From Sphaerisporangium perillae (GTDB lineage Bacteria > Actinomycetota > Actinomycetes > Streptosporangiales > Streptosporangiaceae), in NCBI RefSeq assembly GCF_023276435.1, contig NZ_JALLPO010000030.1, positions 1-64,000 on the forward strand: 64,000 nucleotides of DNA. The letters are read 5' to 3'. Shown here piece by piece: positions 16,213 through 24,873 of the stretch. The notes under the pieces are model-generated. The model saw nothing but the letters and a program-made list of their open reading frames with translations. It had not been told where the DNA came from and did not search any database. Numbering within the stretch: the first letter of the stretch is position 1; the number at the start of each line of letters is the position of its first letter. The translations under genes were made by a program, and so were the position numbers.

Positions 16213-17981
16213 CCGACCTGAGCACCCGCCCGCCACAGGCACCGCCGGCGCAACCCGCGCGCGTCCGGGGCCGTCGCTGGCGGCGCCCCAACGTGCAGGG
16301 CGTAATCAACGTGATCACGGTGCTCGTGCTGATGTACTTTGTCATCGGCCCCATCCTGATGCTGCTGTTGGCCAGCTTCCAGGACACCTCCGCAGGCGTG
16401 ACGGTCCGCCCGCCCTTCCCCTGGAGCCTGACCAACTTCACCGGCGTGCTGGGGGATGCCCGGACTTACCAGGTGCTCGGCACCACGCTGCTCTTCGCCG
16501 CCGCCTGCCTGTTCTTCTCGTTCGTGGTGAGCCTTGTCTTCGCGTGGCTGATCGAGCGCACCGACCTGCCGGCGCGCGGGCTCATCTACGTGCTGGTGAT
16601 CGCTCCGACGGGCATGCCCGGGATCATCTCCGCGATCGCCTGGGGGCTGCTGCTCAACCCGACCAACGGCTATCTCAACGTCGCCCTGCGCAGCGCGTTC
16701 GGCCTGCAGGGGCACGGCCCGTTGAACGCGTACTCGCTGCCAGCCATGATCTTGGTCCAGGGGCTTGCGCTCGTGCCGCTGACGTTCCTGTTGATCACCG
16801 CGTCGCTGCGGAACATGAGCGCCAGCCTCGAGGATGCCGCGCGCACATCCGGGGCCGCGCCGTGGACCATCCTTCGCAAGGTCAGCCTCCCCTTGCTCCG
16901 GCCGGTTCTGATCGGCGCTGGGATCTACCAGTTCGTCACGGTGATCGAGGCGGTCGACATCCCGCTTGTCCTGGGCCTACCCGGCAAGGTCACGGTGTTC
17001 AGCACGGAGGTCTACCGGGTCACGCATCCGGCCTTCGGCCTGCCCGACTACGGTGCGTCCAGTACCTACGGCATCCTGCTCCTCGCGCTGGCGGTGGCGC
17101 CGCTGCTCATCTACAACCGGACCGTCCGCAATGCCCAGGACTACGCGACCGTGACGGGCAAGGCCTTCCGGCCCAGGCGGCAACGCCTTGGCCGGTGGCG
17201 GTGGGTCGCGTTCGGGGCCAGCCTGCTGTACGCCGCCGTCTCATTCATCCTTCCTCTGCTCGTCCTGCTCTATGCCAGCCTCCAGCCGTACCTCGGTCCG
17301 ATCAGCTGGGCCAGCCTGCGGCAACTGACCCTGGCCGGCTACCACAAGACGATCTCGTCAGGTCTGTTCGGGTCCAGCCTCGAGCACACCCTCATCATCG
17401 GACTCGCGGCCTCGCTCGCGGCAATGGTGCTCTCGGTGTCGCTCTCATGGATCATCGTCCGGTCGAAGTCGCGGTTCGCGTGGATGGCGGACACGCTGGC
17501 CTTCATCCCGCACGCCATCCCCGGTGTCGTGATCGCCCTCGCCGTCATGCTCATCTACCTGATGCTGCCGGTACCGCTCTACGGCACCGTCTGGATCATC
17601 GTGGTGGCAATGGCCACGCAGTACATCAGCCTGGCAACGCGGCTCACGACGGGCGGCATCGCACAGATCCAGCAGGGCCTCGAAGAGGCGGCCAGGGCAA
17701 GCGGTGCGCGGCCGTCGCAGGTCTGGCGGCACGTGCTGCTGCCACTGCTGCGCCCCGTCCTGCTCAATGGGTTCCTGCTCGTCTTCCTTGCGTCGATCAA
17801 GAACCTCACCCTTCCGCTGATGCTGCAGTCCTCCGACAACGTGGTCATCTCCACGCTGATTTGGAATCGCTGGGACTACGGGGACGTGACAGGCGCCGCC
17901 GTCCTCAGCGTCCTGCTGACCGCCGTCACCGTCACCGCCGCCCTTCTCCTGCGCCGGCTGAGCGGCAGCGAGGAGATCTGA
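16209..17981 (+). CDS. Fused ABC importer permease (two MetI-like domains)
   Basis: 590 residues with about twelve hydrophobic helices. Two copies of the inner-membrane permease motif are visible: EDAARTSGAAPWTILRKVSLP near residue 210 and EEAARASGARPSQVWRHVLLP near residue 500. So one chain carries both halves of the channel, as in FbpB- or PhnU-like importers. It overlaps the ATPase stop by four bases and forms an operon with it. Substrate is unknown. Confidence 0.93.
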   Translation: MTDLSTRPPQAPPAQPARVRGRRWRRPNVQGVINVITVLVLMYFVIGPILMLLLASFQDTSAGVTVRPPFPWSLTNFTGVLGDARTYQVLGTTLLFAAACLFFSFVVSLVFAWLIERTDLPARGLIYVLVIAPTGMPGIISAIAWGLLLNPTNGYLNVALRSAFGLQGHGPLNAYSLPAMILVQGLALVPLTFLLITASLRNMSASLEDAARTSGAAPWTILRKVSLPLLRPVLIGAGIYQFVTVIEAVDIPLVLGLPGKVTVFSTEVYRVTHPAFGLPDYGASSTYGILLLALAVAPLLIYNRTVRNAQDYATVTGKAFRPRRQRLGRWRWVAFGASLLYAAVSFILPLLVLLYASLQPYLGPISWASLRQLTLAGYHKTISSGLFGSSLEHTLIIGLAASLAAMVLSVSLSWIIVRSKSRFAWMADTLAFIPHAIPGVVIALAVMLIYLMLPVPLYGTVWIIVVAMATQYISLATRLTTGGIAQIQQGLEEAARASGARPSQVWRHVLLPLLRPVLLNGFLLVFLASIKNLTLPLMLQSSDNVVISTLIWNRWDYGDVTGAAVLSVLLTAVTVTAALLLRRLSGSEEI

Positions 17982-17983
17982 GC

Positions 17984-18060
17984 AGCCCGCACCAACCAGG
18001 ACGGAGAAGTCATGGCAGTGAGCCCGGCAGAAGTCGCAGCTGAGCACGAGCAGCTGCGAC
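17984..18060 (+). pseudogene. Duplicated 5' end of the M24 hydrolase gene
   Basis: This stretch copies the leader and first codons of the M24 gene at 5022-5110: CACCAACCAGGACGGAGAAG before the ATG, then MAVSPAE.AA.HE.L. Similarity ends after about 17 codons and the frame runs into unrelated sequence. The rest of the 346-base stretch 17982-18328 holds nothing recognisable. Confidence 0.75.
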
Positions 18061-18328
18061 CGGTCCGGGTGGCCGGCCGCGGACGTGGACAGCTGATCGC
18101 TTATGTGGCTCGCGAATCTCGCGAGCCCCATGGGCGATTCCGGGAAAGCGTGCAGGCTGAGGTCAGGTCGATCATCCAGCAGATCGCTCGTGTTTGCAGG
18201 TGGCCTCCGAACCTGTGGGTGCCGATAAATCATCCGCCCAGGTCGGCCTTGATCGGCGATCTCTGGTACGACCGCTGGCCGCCCCTCTGTCTTCACCTGG
18301 ACAGGCGCGGACGGCATCATGATCTGTC

Positions 18329-19231
18329 GTGCTGCTGCGCCTGGCCTACCTCGCTGCCACCAGCGCCTTCGCCCTGCTGCGCCTCCTGTCGATGAGCGAC
18401 CGGGACAAGGACATCGAGATCCTTGCCCTGCGGCACCAACTGCTCGTACTGCAACGCCAGGTCGGCAAGCCCACGTTCACCGATACCGACCGCGCTGTCC
18501 TCGCCTGCCTGCTCCGCCACCTCCCGATGGACACGGTGAGCTCGCGGCGCTGGGCATCACGGTCGCCGCCTCCACCGTCTGGGAGATCCTTCGCGAGCAC
18601 GGCATCCCACCCACACCCCAACGGCAGAGCACGACCCTGGGCAGACTTCCGGCGCAGCCAGGCCGACGCCCTGCTTGCCTGCGATCTCTTCGAGGTCCGT
18701 ACGCTGACCGGCACACGGCTGTACGTCTTCGCGGTCATCGAGCACTCCACGAGGCGCATTCGGATCCTCGGCTCCACCGCGCACCCCGCCGCACAGTGGG
18801 TGGTGCAGCTCGGACGCAACCTCGTCATGGACCTCGAGGACGTGGGAAGCAGGGCCTGGTTCCTGATCCGGGACCGCGACTCGAAATTCACGGCCGCCTT
18901 CGACGCCCTGCTGGCCGACGCCGGACTGAAGGTCGTCACCACCGGCATCCAGATACCCCGAATGAACTCCATCACGGAGCGCTGGATACAGACCTGCCGC
19001 CGCGAGCTCCTGGACCGCACATTGATCTGGAACCAGAGCCACCTCCTACACGCGCTCCGCGAGTTTGAAACCTTCTACAACCGGCATCGGCCGCACAGAA
19101 TCCTGGACCAAGCCGCTCCGCTCCGCCCACTACCCCGACCGATCAGCGAACCAGCACAGCTCAGGCACCTGAAGGTCCGCCGACGTGACCGCCTCGGCGG
19201 GATCCTTCACGAGTACCAACACGCCGCCTGA
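18329..19231 (+). pseudogene. Degenerate transposase with integrase (rve, DDE) core
   Basis: The frame starts normally (SMSDRDKDIEILALRHQLLVL) and keeps the catalytic residues of a DDE integrase core: Asp in LACDLFEV, Asp in IRDRDSKF, Glu in NSITERW, then FYNRHRPHR near the end. Between about 18530 and 18650 the reading frame shifts: HGELAALGITVAASTVWEIL lies in another frame, and the segment that should link it to the N-terminal part is missing. So the gene has an internal deletion plus compensating shifts and is probably dead. No terminal inverted repeats were identified. Confidence 0.75.
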
Positions 19232-19398
19232 CCAGGCCGGATGAGCCGTCCTCGGGTCTCGACGAGGCAAGACCGACCGCCTCGTCCAAGTGCTCAAGGA
19301 TGCCCGCAAGGGCCGTGACCTGGCCCTCAGTCGAGGGATTTCTCCGGGTTCGCACCTGCCGTACAGTCACGGTGGGCCGACCAGCAGAGGTGATCGCT

Positions 19399-20581
19399 AT
19401 GCCGCCGTACGGGATTGTTTCATTCGTCGGGCGCGCGGCGGAGTTGGCGAGGCTGGATGCGGAGCTGGACGAGGTGCGGGCGGGATCGCCGCGGATTGTG
19501 TTGGTCGATGGGCAGCCGGGGATCGGCAAGACGGCACTGGTCCGGCACTTTCTGGGCCGCAGTCCCGGTCTCACTGCGCTGTGGGCGAGCGGGGAGCAGA
19601 ACGAGTCGAGGCTGTCGTACGGGACCGTCGACCAGTTGTACAGGACGGACGCCGTCCCGGCGGACCCGTTGGAGGTGGGGGCGGGCCTGCTGGAGATGCT
19701 GGGCGACCTTCAAGATCGCGGCGAACTCGTCGTGGTCGTCGACGACGCGCACTGGGCGGACATCGCCTCGCTGCATGCGATCACCTTCGCGTTGCGGCGG
19801 CTGCGTGCCGATCGGATCATGGCGATCGTCATCGTGCGCGACCCCGCCGACCACCACCTGCCGGAAGGCCTGCGCCGGATGCTCGCGGCGGAGTCCACTT
19901 TGCGGATATCGCTCGCCGGGCTCGACGTCGAAGAGGTCCAGGGATTGAGTGAGACGCCGTTGCCGCTGCGGGTGGCCTCGCGGTTGCGCGCACACACGCG
20001 GAAATCCGCTCCATGCCCGTGCTCTGCTCGAACAGGTGCCCGGAGAGCTTCTCGCCGATCTCGCGTCCCCGCTGCCGGCGCCTCGTTCGTACGCGATGCT
20101 GGTGCTGTCCCGCCTTGCCGGCTGTGACGCCCCTACCCAGCGGCTGGTGGAGGCCATGTCGGTGCTCGGTGTGTCCGCTCCGCTGTGGCGGGCCGCGCGG
20201 CTGGCGGGCCTCGCGGATCCGGTGGCCGCGCTTGATCAGGCGGTGGCGGCGCACCTGCTGGTGGAACGCTCCACAGATCACGGGATCGTGGTCGCTTTTC
20301 CCCATCCGCTGGTCCAGGCCGCGGTCTACCAGGATCTGGGACCCGCACGCCGCACGTCGCTGCACGGCGGGGCGGCCGAGCTCGCCGATGATGAGCTGGC
20401 TCGGCTGAACCATCGCCTGCATTCGACCGGTCACCCCGACGACACGCTGGTGGCGGAGCTGGCGGCCTTCGCCCGGCGGGAAGCAGGTGCGGGCCTGTGG
20501 TCCAGCGCCGCCGTTCACCTCACCCGCGCCGCACGGTTGGCTACCGCCGAGGACGAACAAGTTCGGCTGACCGCTGACGCA
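19399..20581 (+). pseudogene. Frameshifted and truncated LuxR-type AAA ATPase regulator
   Basis: The reading starts at ATG 19399 with FVGRAAELARLDAELDEV, Walker A GQPGIGKTAL and Walker B LVVVVDDAHWAD, as in large ATP-binding LuxR regulators (LAL/MalT-like). Near 19995 one base is lost: the first frame ends as ASRLRAHTRK, while HTRGNPLHARALLEQVPGEL continues in another frame. The second frame runs to about LTADA near 20581, where group II intron sequence takes over. The C-terminal helix-turn-helix is absent. Inactive on two counts. Confidence 0.75.
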
Positions 20582-20884
20582 AGGGTGCAAGCGAGAATGG
20601 TGCGCGCCCGAAGACGCGGCGATCGAGATGCGGTGCGTCAGCTGCGCAAGCAGCTACGCCGGCTGCCCAGCGTGGATCCCCAAGACCCGCGCTACCGGCG
20701 GCTGCAACGCGCCGAGGTGGAGGTCCACCACGTCCGAAAACTCGCAGACCTCACCCGGCCGGGACGACCACAGCCCGCGTGGGCACAGCTCATGGTCAAG
20801 AGGCGACGCAAGACCCTCGTAGTCTGCCAGCCCTGCCATGCTGCCATCCACACGCGGAAACCAACCGCGGCACCCACGGAGTAG
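20582..20884 (+). pseudogene. Fragment of group II intron reverse transcriptase/maturase
   Basis: The frame reads RARRRGDRDAVRQLRKQLRRLPSVDP, the segment that in these proteins comes just before the YADD active site. It then jumps straight to the C-terminal HNH-type part (VEVHHVRKLADL, KRRRKTLVVCQPCHAAIH). The YADD region and maturase domain are deleted, so it cannot be active. It is in frame with the preceding LuxR fragment only by chance. Confidence 0.75.
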
Positions 20885-20892
20885 TCACTGGA

Positions 20893-20926
20893 GAGCTGGA
20901 TGATCGAAACGATCACGTCCGGTTCG
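20893..20926 (+). ncRNA. Group II intron domain V
   Basis: The short hairpin has the classical pattern: GAGCTGGATGATC, a GAAA tetraloop, then GATCACGTCCGGTTC. It is the catalytic core of the ribozyme and the most conserved intron part. A domain VI-like stem follows, ending near CCGGTACCCAC at 20991. Confidence 0.8.
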
Positions 20927-21092
20927 GGCCGGAGGCCGCTGGAAAAGGACCTGCATATCAGGCACCTCGTCAGCGGCCTACCGGTACCCACGGATGAGGT
21001 TTTCGGCAACCGCAGGGTTGGCATGGCCGTTCGTCTGGCTGAGCCGCCGTAGCAAGACGACGGTCACTCGGCACCGGTGACCTGGCAGGTTC

Positions 21093-21123
21093 CCCCGCAT
21101 CCCCCGCAGTGAGGGATGCGGGG
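21093..21123. terminator. Strong hairpin, possible bidirectional terminator
   Basis: Perfect 11-bp inverted repeat (CCCCGCATCCC / GGGATGCGGGG) with a 9-base loop, without a clear U tract. It lies downstream of the minus-strand gene at 21171. Confidence 0.5.
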
Positions 21124-21170
21124 CACTCGCCGTCACGGAGGCGGCACTGGTCTGTGGCGTCGCCATCCGA

Positions 21171-21977
21171 TCACCTGTCGGGTGAACCTCCGGCGGTTGG
21201 GTCGATCATGCTGGTGAACAGGTCGATCGCGGAGCTCTGGAGGGTCGCGAGCGTGTGCTCCAGCATCGTGCGGACGGCGGCTCGCCGCAGGTCGTCGAGC
21301 TCGTGGGAATTGTCCGTCTTGAACCAGACTTTCATGGCGGCTCCAAGAGCGGAGAGCATGGCCAAGTGTCCGACCGCCGTGCTGGCGGCGTGCCAGATGG
21401 CGCCATCGACGGATCTGACGCTCTCCCAGACGGCCGTCTCCTTGATGGCGCGCTTTCGCGCGCCGCCGGCGATACCGTAGAGGCGAAAGCCCTCTGATCT
21501 GCCGGGAGCACTCAAGGTTGGAATTCGGTGAAGGGTCTGCTTGACCTTGACGCGCGCTTTCTGAGCCGTACGGGCATCCACGATCGGTTCCAGGCCCCGA
21601 AGCCTGGCGGCGTCTTCGGTGGACAGATGTCTGGTGGCATGCTCGGTGGAGGAAGCGAGGTAGAGGTCCAGCCACGTCACCAGATACGTGCGGACCAGCC
21701 AGTCCAGCGCCAGGTACGAACGCGCCCCGTCCTTGCCGTCGCCCGCAGTCCCCACAAGGCGAGGGATCAACGGTTTCAACTGTTGCCGGAGCTCGTAGGG
21801 AAGCAGGTCGTTGATCTTGCGTCCGTAGCTGCCCAGGACAGGGGAAACGCACTCCGGATGGTCGCTGTGAGTTTCACCCGTGAGATAAGCCACCGCTTCC
21901 GTCAGGCACATCACTTGTCCGGGGGCGTCGTGTTTGCCGACGCCGAGCTCCAAAGTGGCGAGGTCCAAGTCACGCAT
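21171..21977 (-). CDS. Hypothetical protein
   Basis: 268 residues from ATG 21977. I do not recognise a named family. It starts MRDLDLATLELGVGKHDAPG and looks like an alpha-helical soluble protein without signal peptide or membrane segments. Codon composition and length support a real gene. The reading frame upstream (about 21985-22135) also looks coding but lacks a start and seems to be the end of a broken partner gene. A strong hairpin lies after the stop. Confidence 0.7.
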   Translation of the reverse strand: MRDLDLATLELGVGKHDAPGQVMCLTEAVAYLTGETHSDHPECVSPVLGSYGRKINDLLPYELRQQLKPLIPRLVGTAGDGKDGARSYLALDWLVRTYLVTWLDLYLASSTEHATRHLSTEDAARLRGLEPIVDARTAQKARVKVKQTLHRIPTLSAPGRSEGFRLYGIAGGARKRAIKETAVWESVRSVDGAIWHAASTAVGHLAMLSALGAAMKVWFKTDNSHELDDLRRAAVRTMLEHTLATLQSSAIDLFTSMIDPTAGGSPDR

Positions 21978-22567
21978 GGGGTCTCCAGAACGATGCGAAC
22001 GCCGACCGCGTCGGCTCCGTGGCTAGGGGCGGGTTGGTTCAGTTCTGCTGCGAACGCCTCGTGGGCGTCGGGGCTGTACAGGACGAAGCGTCCATCGCCG
22101 ACTGCTGTTTCACCGGGCAGCTGGTCGTCAATGCCTGGGCGAGTTCATGTGCGGGCCGGCCGATACGGCTGCCAGCGACGGCCGGCTGAGGTGGCACTGG
22201 TCGTAGCGGAAACCGTCCCCGACCCGGTGGATCGAAGGACGAATGTCAGGGTTGTGGTTGGCGAACCAACCTGACAAGTGGGGCAATGCCGACGGCGGGG
22301 CGGAAGGTCCGCAGGAGCAGGCATAAGGCATCTCCGGGGATCCGGTTGGGGACCCCGGTGGCGGCCAAGCTCCGGTGATCCGCGGTTCTCCACGCACTGC
22401 GCGTGGAGCGGGTCGTCACCCGAGGCAGCCGCAGCGGGCGGGATGCCGTCCAGCCAGTCGGGGCTTGTCACTGGAACTCGTGACCCGCCCCGGCGGCTAG
22501 CGATTCGCCCGTTCAATCGTCGATTGTCCGACGGAATGAAGTGCAGGTTCCTGTGTGGCCCTAATGT
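21978..22567. other. Intergenic stretch with possible broken small gene
   Basis: 590 bases without a confident gene. On the minus strand, one frame from about 22135 to 21980 reads plausibly (LPGETAVGDGRFVLYSPDAH), preceded in another frame by a 22128-22397 open frame. This could be a frameshifted small gene upstream of 21977. No family was recognised. Confidence 0.3.
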
Positions 22568-22912
22568 TCAGCGCCGGTAGTGCAGGGTGGGGGCGATGTC
22601 GTCGTATGCCGTCTCGTCGCCCGCGAGCCAGGCCTTGGTCCTGATCGCCAGCCGGGCCTTGTCGGCGGCGCGGATGCCCCGAAGGAGGCTCCGGTAGCCG
22701 GTCTGGGCACGGCAGATGCCGCAGCAGCAGGAGCGGATCCCGGTCCAGCGGAACTCCCAGGTGCAGCGCTCGTGGATGCTGGCGAGATCCTCCTTAAGGG
22801 AGGTGGGCAGGTCGCAGGCGGACCCGGCGCCATGGTGGTGGCAGGCCTGGCGGGCCAGGTCACCGTGCCACAGCTTGATGATGAGCGGCTTGGTCTTGTC
22901 GGTGCGGGACAT
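22568..22912 (-). CDS. Small cysteine-containing hypothetical protein
   Basis: 114 residues from ATG 22912, chosen because GGAGG lies about ten bases before it; the open frame extends further upstream (to 23239) but that part is Arg-rich shadow sequence. The protein has a Cys-rich knot CCCGICRAQTGYR near residue 70 and scattered His/Cys (ACHHHGAGSACDLP, ERCTWEF), hinting at metal binding. No known function was recognised. Confidence 0.6.
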   Translation of the reverse strand: MSRTDKTKPLIIKLWHGDLARQACHHHGAGSACDLPTSLKEDLASIHERCTWEFRWTGIRSCCCGICRAQTGYRSLLRGIRAADKARLAIRTKAWLAGDETAYDDIAPTLHYRR

Positions 22913-23235
22913 GTGGTGCAACGCCTCCGGATGCCGGTCGGCGCGCCGTACCTGGGAGCGGGGTACGGCTGACGCCGTTGGTCGGTGGCATCGCGTGGTC
23001 GCCGCATGGCACGGTCCCTTCCTGTCGAGGCTCTCGTCGTTCAGCAGCCGCGCTGGCTCGGTTCGACGACCCCGGCCGGCCATATGGTGATCTCCTGAAG
23101 CTTCGGCTTGCGCAGGTGCGCAGTAAAGTCGGCAGGCCGGACAATCCTCTCGTATTCGGAGCGGCTCTTGGCGGTCATGCTGGCCTCGGGTGTAGTACCG
23201 CGTAGCGCGGTTGAGCCAGTCCTGGGAGTCGCTGA
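22913..23235. other. Intergenic stretch, nothing recognised
   Basis: 323 bases between two minus-strand genes. No RNA gene, repeat or convincing frame was seen. Confidence 0.4.
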
Positions 23236-24873
23236 TCACTCGTCGTGTCCACCAGGGTTCGGTCGCCCCAGGGCAGCCAGGAAGCGAACGCCTTCGGCGT
23301 GGTGGAGCTCAAAATTGATCTGCGGAGGGTTGACGTCGTACCACTTCTCGTCATCCCCCAGATTGGTCGCGATCTCGGGATCTTCGCCCCAGGCGTGGTC
23401 GGGGAACCGGTCCTCTTCGCCGAAGACAGCGGCCAGGATGCGGTCGCTGAACCTGTACGGGAGATGCGAGGCGGCGAACTCCGGGAGGGGAGCGCGGGAG
23501 AGGGTCATCTCCCGATCCCATGCCTCGTCGGAGTAGTCCTCCCACGCGATGTTGAGCCCGGGCCGGATCTCCGCGATGGCCTCGAAACCCCTCCCGCTGG
23601 AGTAGCCGCCGCCGTCGTAGTCGTAGGAGACGGAGATGAATGTGCGGTTGGTGACAGGGGAGGGGAAGCGGTAACGGTGTTCCACCGGAACAAGCACCCA
23701 GTCACCGTCAACCTGGGCGGAGAAGTGGGGAACCCCGTTGATCCGGAACATCACTGGAACCAGGTTGCTGTCCAGCACGCCGAGCAGGCAGTCCTCCTCG
23801 TGGGTGAAGAAATCCTCGTTCAGCCTGTCTTTCGCATCGTCGCGGTTGAGATCGGCGCTGAAGCGGATGGCGTCGGCGACCGCGAACGGGGCGTCGGTGG
23901 TGATGTCCACCGCCGCGTACGGGTCGAACGTGAGCAGGTCGGGGACGGCCTGGAGGGCGAGGGCCAGCGGGTCGTCGCCCGAGCCGACCGGGCCCAGGGC
24001 GGTGACGGTCTGCGTGCCGTCCTTCCCGGCCCTGACCAGTTCCAGAATCTTTTTGCGGATGCGCAGTGCGTACTCACGGCTGTCGGCGACATGGACGGTG
24101 AGGAATGACTCCAGGGGCAGGGTCGAGACCTGCTCCTCCCAGTGCTCGTCGAACAATTCCGGGCCCTGGTAGGTCGCGATCAGTCGCCACGGCTCACCCC
24201 ATCCTCCTTCGAGGATTTCCGGGGGTACGGCGGGCAGCAGGCGGGGTGTGACACCGCCGTAGTGGCGGCACAGGAACTCTCGCCGGCCGTCATAGGGGCG
24301 GGTGTAGAAGGCGAGGTCGTGGTCACGGGCCAGGAGGTGGTCGTGGAAGGCGGGCTCGCCGTACCGGGTGCCGCTGGTCTTGAGCGCGGCCAGCAGGAAC
24401 TGCCGTGCTCGCCGCGCGTTGAGCGTCTGTACGGGATGCCGGCGAGACTCCTCGTCATCGCCCCAGTTGACGGTGAAGGCGTCGACGAGGTCGTCGAAGT
24501 CGTTCTCGTCGTCGGGATCGAAGTCGTCGTCGTCCGGTTCTGCGTCCTCGTCCTGGAGTGTGTCCTCCGGCTCCTCACCGATCGTCTCCTCCAGTCGCGG
24601 ATTGGGGTTGGGGAACACGCCGATCAGGGCGGCGGAGTCGTATCGGTCGCTGAAGACCCTCTTCCAGCGCGGCTGCGACGGGTCGGCCGTGAGGGCGAAC
24701 ACCCGGCCGTCGACGGCCCGGTAGAAGGCCAGGTCACTTCCCCGTTCGAGCCACTCGTCGAACTCCTGGTCTGTTCCACGCCGTCCCTCAGGGGTGATCT
24801 CAGCCGTAGCGAACAGCTGCCTGGCTTCGGTGATGTCCATGCCGATTTGTCCTTCTTCCCGCGAAACTGTCAT
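23236..24873 (-). CDS. Large acidic hypothetical protein, paralogous to the upstream gene
   Basis: 545 residues from ATG 24873, whose ATGA overlaps the stop of the preceding gene; ATG 24840 (MDITEARQ) is an alternative. It is strongly acidic, with an Asp/Glu run near residues 105-125. A segment near residue 300 (SGDDPLALALQAVPDLLTFDPYAAVDI) matches the neighbour's DDPLAAALNRVPDLLTFPSEAAVEI, so the two proteins share a domain. No signal peptide or membrane segment. Function unknown. It appears to be co-transcribed with the 445-residue gene and a Cys-rich mini-protein. Confidence 0.8.
   Translation of the reverse strand: MTVSREEGQIGMDITEARQLFATAEITPEGRRGTDQEFDEWLERGSDLAFYRAVDGRVFALTADPSQPRWKRVFSDRYDSAALIGVFPNPNPRLEETIGEEPEDTLQDEDAEPDDDDFDPDDENDFDDLVDAFTVNWGDDEESRRHPVQTLNARRARQFLLAALKTSGTRYGEPAFHDHLLARDHDLAFYTRPYDGRREFLCRHYGGVTPRLLPAVPPEILEGGWGEPWRLIATYQGPELFDEHWEEQVSTLPLESFLTVHVADSREYALRIRKKILELVRAGKDGTQTVTALGPVGSGDDPLALALQAVPDLLTFDPYAAVDITTDAPFAVADAIRFSADLNRDDAKDRLNEDFFTHEEDCLLGVLDSNLVPVMFRINGVPHFSAQVDGDWVLVPVEHRYRFPSPVTNRTFISVSYDYDGGGYSSGRGFEAIAEIRPGLNIAWEDYSDEAWDREMTLSRAPLPEFAASHLPYRFSDRILAAVFGEEDRFPDHAWGEDPEIATNLGDDEKWYDVNPPQINFELHHAEGVRFLAALGRPNPGGHDE

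Larger units (their letters stand above)
20582..20991 (+). mobile_element. 5'-truncated group II intron
   Basis: It contains a fragment of the intron-encoded protein, a domain V and a 3' end typical of bacterial group II introns. The 5' ribozyme part and most of the reverse transcriptase are missing. It interrupts the LuxR-type gene. 5'-truncated copies are a known outcome of incomplete retrohoming, although later deletion would look the same. Confidence 0.75.

Noticed and set aside
16022-18043. 673-residue plus-strand open frame
   Set aside because: Arg/Pro-rich reading in another frame of the fused ABC permease.
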